Below are positions 62,009-64,000 of a DNA stretch of 64,000 nt, in pieces. The position numbers were made by a program, and so were the translations under genes. Numbering within the stretch: the first letter of the stretch is position 1; each line of letters begins with the position of its first letter. The notes beneath the pieces were generated by a model. The model made no database searches and was not told where the DNA came from. It saw nothing but the letters and a program-made list of their open reading frames with translations. The DNA is taken from contig NZ_FRBL01000012.1 in NCBI RefSeq assembly GCF_900142605.1, positions 1 to 64,000 of the forward strand, in the 5' to 3' direction. The stretch is from Chitinophaga jiangningensis (GTDB lineage: Bacteria > Bacteroidota > Bacteroidia > Chitinophagales > Chitinophagaceae).

Positions 62009-63048
62009 AATTAGCCATACATCATACACCGGGATCTTTCAGCGACAGATGGATCGATTACTGTCGCAATAACGCGATACCATATACGCTGGTAGACTGC
62101 TACCGCAACGATATCATGGAACAGCTGAAAGATTGTGATGCCCTGATGTGGCATTGGCATCACGGCGACTATAAAGCAGTGCGCTTTGCGCGACAACTTA
62201 CCTATTCGCTGGAAGCCGCCGGCAAACTGGTGTTTCCGGATAGTAAAACCGTTTGGCACTTCGACGATAAAGTAGGTCAGAAATATTTGGCGGAAGCCTT
62301 AAATGCCCCTATGGTTCCTTCTTTTGTTTTTTATGACAAAACACAGGCACTCGATTGGATCAATACCACCACCTTCCCCAAGGTGTTTAAACTCAGGGGC
62401 GGCGCAGGTGCTTCAAACGTGCGCCTGGTAAAGGATGCAGCCGCCGCCAGGAAACTGGCAGGTAAGGCTTTTGGCCGGGGATTTGCAGCCCGTGACCGTT
62501 TTAACCGCTTCATTGATGCGGTGTGGCGGCTAAAGCGTGATAAAAACGGTGCTGCTTTTCTCGGTCTGTTCCGTGGCATCGGCAGAATCTTTATTCCTAC
62601 CATGTATGAAAAAATGCATGGCCGCGAAAAAGGATATCTCTACTTCCAGGAATTTATGCCGGAAAATAATTTTGATACCCGCATTATCGCCATCAACGGA
62701 AAAGCCTTTGCTATCAGGCGTTACAACCGCGAAGGTGATTTTCGCGCCTCCGGCTCCGGTTTGATCGGTTACGAACGCAAACTCTTTGATGAAAGGTGTG
62801 TGCGTATCACCCTCGACCTCGCTGAAAAAATGCAGGCACAAAGCCTGGCACTTGATTTTATTTACGATCCGCAGCAACAGCCGCTGATCGTGGAAATGAG
62901 CTATGGCTTTGCCACGCCCGTGTACGATAAATGCACCGGTTACTGGGATATGGACCTGAATTGGCACGAAGGGCCTTTTGTGCCGCAACATTTTATGGTT
63001 GATGCTATGCTCGGCCAGATTGCCAAACAAAAACCTGCGTACACATGA
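62005..63048 (+). CDS. ATP-grasp protein in the exopolysaccharide operon
   Basis: A 347-residue cytoplasmic protein. It has an N-terminal pre-ATP-grasp region (about 1-90, with CDALMWHWHHGDYKA). The ATP-grasp domain includes FPKVFKLRGGAGASNVRLV (ATP-binding lysine and Gly-rich loop), YLYFQEFMPENNFDTRIIAINGKAFAIRRYNREGDFRASGSG and LALDFIYDPQQQPLIVEMSYGF (metal-binding Asp and Glu). The family ligates an acid to an amine or similar via an acyl phosphate. Here it may attach an amino acid to a uronic acid residue or make another precursor. The substrate is unknown. It is coupled by 4-base overlaps on both sides. Confidence 0.85.
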   Translation: MKLAIHHTPGSFSDRWIDYCRNNAIPYTLVDCYRNDIMEQLKDCDALMWHWHHGDYKAVRFARQLTYSLEAAGKLVFPDSKTVWHFDDKVGQKYLAEALNAPMVPSFVFYDKTQALDWINTTTFPKVFKLRGGAGASNVRLVKDAAAARKLAGKAFGRGFAARDRFNRFIDAVWRLKRDKNGAAFLGLFRGIGRIFIPTMYEKMHGREKGYLYFQEFMPENNFDTRIIAINGKAFAIRRYNREGDFRASGSGLIGYERKLFDERCVRITLDLAEKMQAQSLALDFIYDPQQQPLIVEMSYGFATPVYDKCTGYWDMDLNWHEGPFVPQHFMVDAMLGQIAKQKPAYT

Positions 63049-64000
63049 AGCCACTGCCGGTAAAAATATTGGTAACCATGTTCATCATGAGCCTGCTGTT
63101 CCTCAACAAGGAATGGCTGGTGATCTATGGATGGGGAATTACCATTCTCATGTATTTCGCTTTCTTCCTAGACCTCCATAGTGTGAGGACCTTTAATTTC
63201 AGTGCCAATGTGCATGGCTACAGGATATTCCTGCTGGCCATGCTGGCATTGCTTTCTACCATATGGTCCCCCGATCCGGATGCCACGTTGCAGCACTCGC
63301 TCGTTATGCTCATCCTGGTCGCTAATAGTTTTGTACTCTATTATTTTATGGTGAGATATAACCTGTATTCCACCATGACTACCCTGGTACTGATTTATTC
63401 GTTCGTCAACTACTCCCTTGCGCTGGGTATCCCGGTATTTGCCTTCCTGGAAAATCACGACGAGGAAATGATGCGCTTCATAGGTACGGAGCTTAATCCA
63501 AACTACCTGTCCATCATGCTGATGTTTTCTATCTTCCTGAGTCTGCTGGCATTTCATCGCCATGAGCTGAAATCCAATGCAGCCAAGGGAATACATGTTG
63601 TCAACATCCTGCTGGCTTTGTATACCATCTTCCTCACCGCCTCCCGTAAAGGTATTGGCTTCAGTCTGCTGCTGATATTTTTCTACCTCATGATCAATAT
63701 CCGCAGTCTGCTCGGCTCCTTTAAAACCATCGCCTTTGCAGCCATCGCGGTAGTAGTCGCCTCCTTCTTCCTGAAAGGGGATTTTATCAGTGAGAATTTA
63801 GCGCCGGCTTTTGATCGTATCGGCCGTTTGTTTTTAACGATTGGCGGTCGAGATAGTGAAGGTAGTACGGAGGACAGGGTGCGTTTCATCCGCGAAGGAT
63901 GGGAACAGTTCACCGCCAGCCCAATCGTTGGCTACGGTGCGGCCAGCTTCAAATATTACTATCATTTTTACGCACATAACAATTACATAGAACTGCTTTT
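63045..64000 (+). CDS. O-antigen polymerase/ligase-family protein (Wzy-like), 3' end outside window
   Basis: A partial CDS of about 318 codons, open to the window edge. It starts at an ATG overlapping the previous stop (ATGA) and encodes many hydrophobic helices. The family landmarks are LTASRKGIGFSLLLI and the periplasmic loop GGRDSEGSTEDRVRFIREGWEQF followed by PIVGYGAASF and HNNYIELL, matching the Wzy_C O-antigen ligase pattern. It most likely polymerises the repeat units flipped by the Wzx protein. The last 10-20% is missing. Confidence 0.85.
   Translation, partial: MKPLPVKILVTMFIMSLLFLNKEWLVIYGWGITILMYFAFFLDLHSVRTFNFSANVHGYRIFLLAMLALLSTIWSPDPDATLQHSLVMLILVANSFVLYYFMVRYNLYSTMTTLVLIYSFVNYSLALGIPVFAFLENHDEEMMRFIGTELNPNYLSIMLMFSIFLSLLAFHRHELKSNAAKGIHVVNILLALYTIFLTASRKGIGFSLLLIFFYLMINIRSLLGSFKTIAFAAIAVVVASFFLKGDFISENLAPAFDRIGRLFLTIGGRDSEGSTEDRVRFIREGWEQFTASPIVGYGAASFKYYYHFYAHNNYIELL

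Overview
The window looks like chromosomal DNA of a Bacteroidota, most probably a Chitinophaga-like member of the Chitinophagaceae. The evidence is a SusC/SusD pair, DUF4251 and DUF1080 proteins, a Tat-exported Gfo/Idh/MocA protein, LutABC, promoters of the TTG-N19-TAnnTTTG type, and start codons preceded by A/T-rich stretches rather than Shine-Dalgarno sites. There is no rRNA, tRNA, CRISPR array or intact insertion sequence. The only transposase is a small REP-associated (RAYT/Y1) type at the left edge.

Layout. (1) 0-5.5 kb: RAYT transposase, DNA polymerase IV, small membrane proteins, an ankyrin-like protein, a DUF4251 lipidless exported protein and a HAD phosphatase. (2) 5.6-10.6 kb: a TetR-controlled tripartite efflux operon (TetR, TolC-like, HlyD/EmrA-like, DHA2/EmrB-like) with a palindromic operator set into its promoter. 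(3) 10.7-17.6 kb: two membrane proteins and a 1923-residue alpha-2-macroglobulin-like protein that carries an embedded carboxypeptidase-regulatory domain and a TonB plug domain. (4) 17.7-32.5 kb: mixed metabolism. It holds a 3-hydroxyisobutyrate-dehydrogenase-like enzyme, an HxlR regulator, a ROK kinase, a secreted Gfo/Idh plus HEAT/double-DUF1080 pair (likely 3-keto-glycoside chemistry), an AraC regulator, MtfA-like and M28 peptidases, RpiA, an MHS-type MFS carrier and a cold shock protein. (5) 32.5-47.5 kb: a complete sialic acid utilisation locus. A FadR/GntR repressor gene lies divergent to SusC-SusD-NanA-[kelch mutarotase/SSS symporter fusion]-AGE epimerase-sialidase-[GH20/sialate O-acetylesterase fusion]. 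(6) 47.6-52.7 kb: a PIF1-like helicase and lutABC. (7) 53.1 kb to the end: an exopolysaccharide operon (FlaA1/CapD-like dehydratase, Wza, Wzc, UDP-sugar dehydrogenase, WbpP-like epimerase, Wzx, ATP-grasp, O-antigen polymerase/ligase cut by the window edge).

How the parts work together. In the sialic acid locus every step from glycan to GlcNAc is present: de-O-acetylation, sialidase and hexosaminidase cleavage, outer-membrane import, mutarotation, inner-membrane import, lysis to ManNAc and epimerisation. A 19-bp palindrome sits at the predicted transcription start, where the divergently encoded GntR protein could act. The exopolysaccharide operon has the assembly machinery of a Wzx/Wzy pathway and enzymes for an N-acetylhexosaminuronic acid precursor, but no glycosyltransferase has appeared by the window end.

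The most unusual non-coding structure is a family of intergenic palindromes. At four sites two long perfect hairpins are fused so that they share one arm (X - stem1 - X' - stem2 - X, with X different at every site), which makes the two folds mutually exclusive at their bases. Three of these sit in the middle of a dispersed 240-260 bp element with roughly 45-bp inverted arms. The RAYT gene at the left end is a candidate for mobilising related hairpins, but that link is inference.
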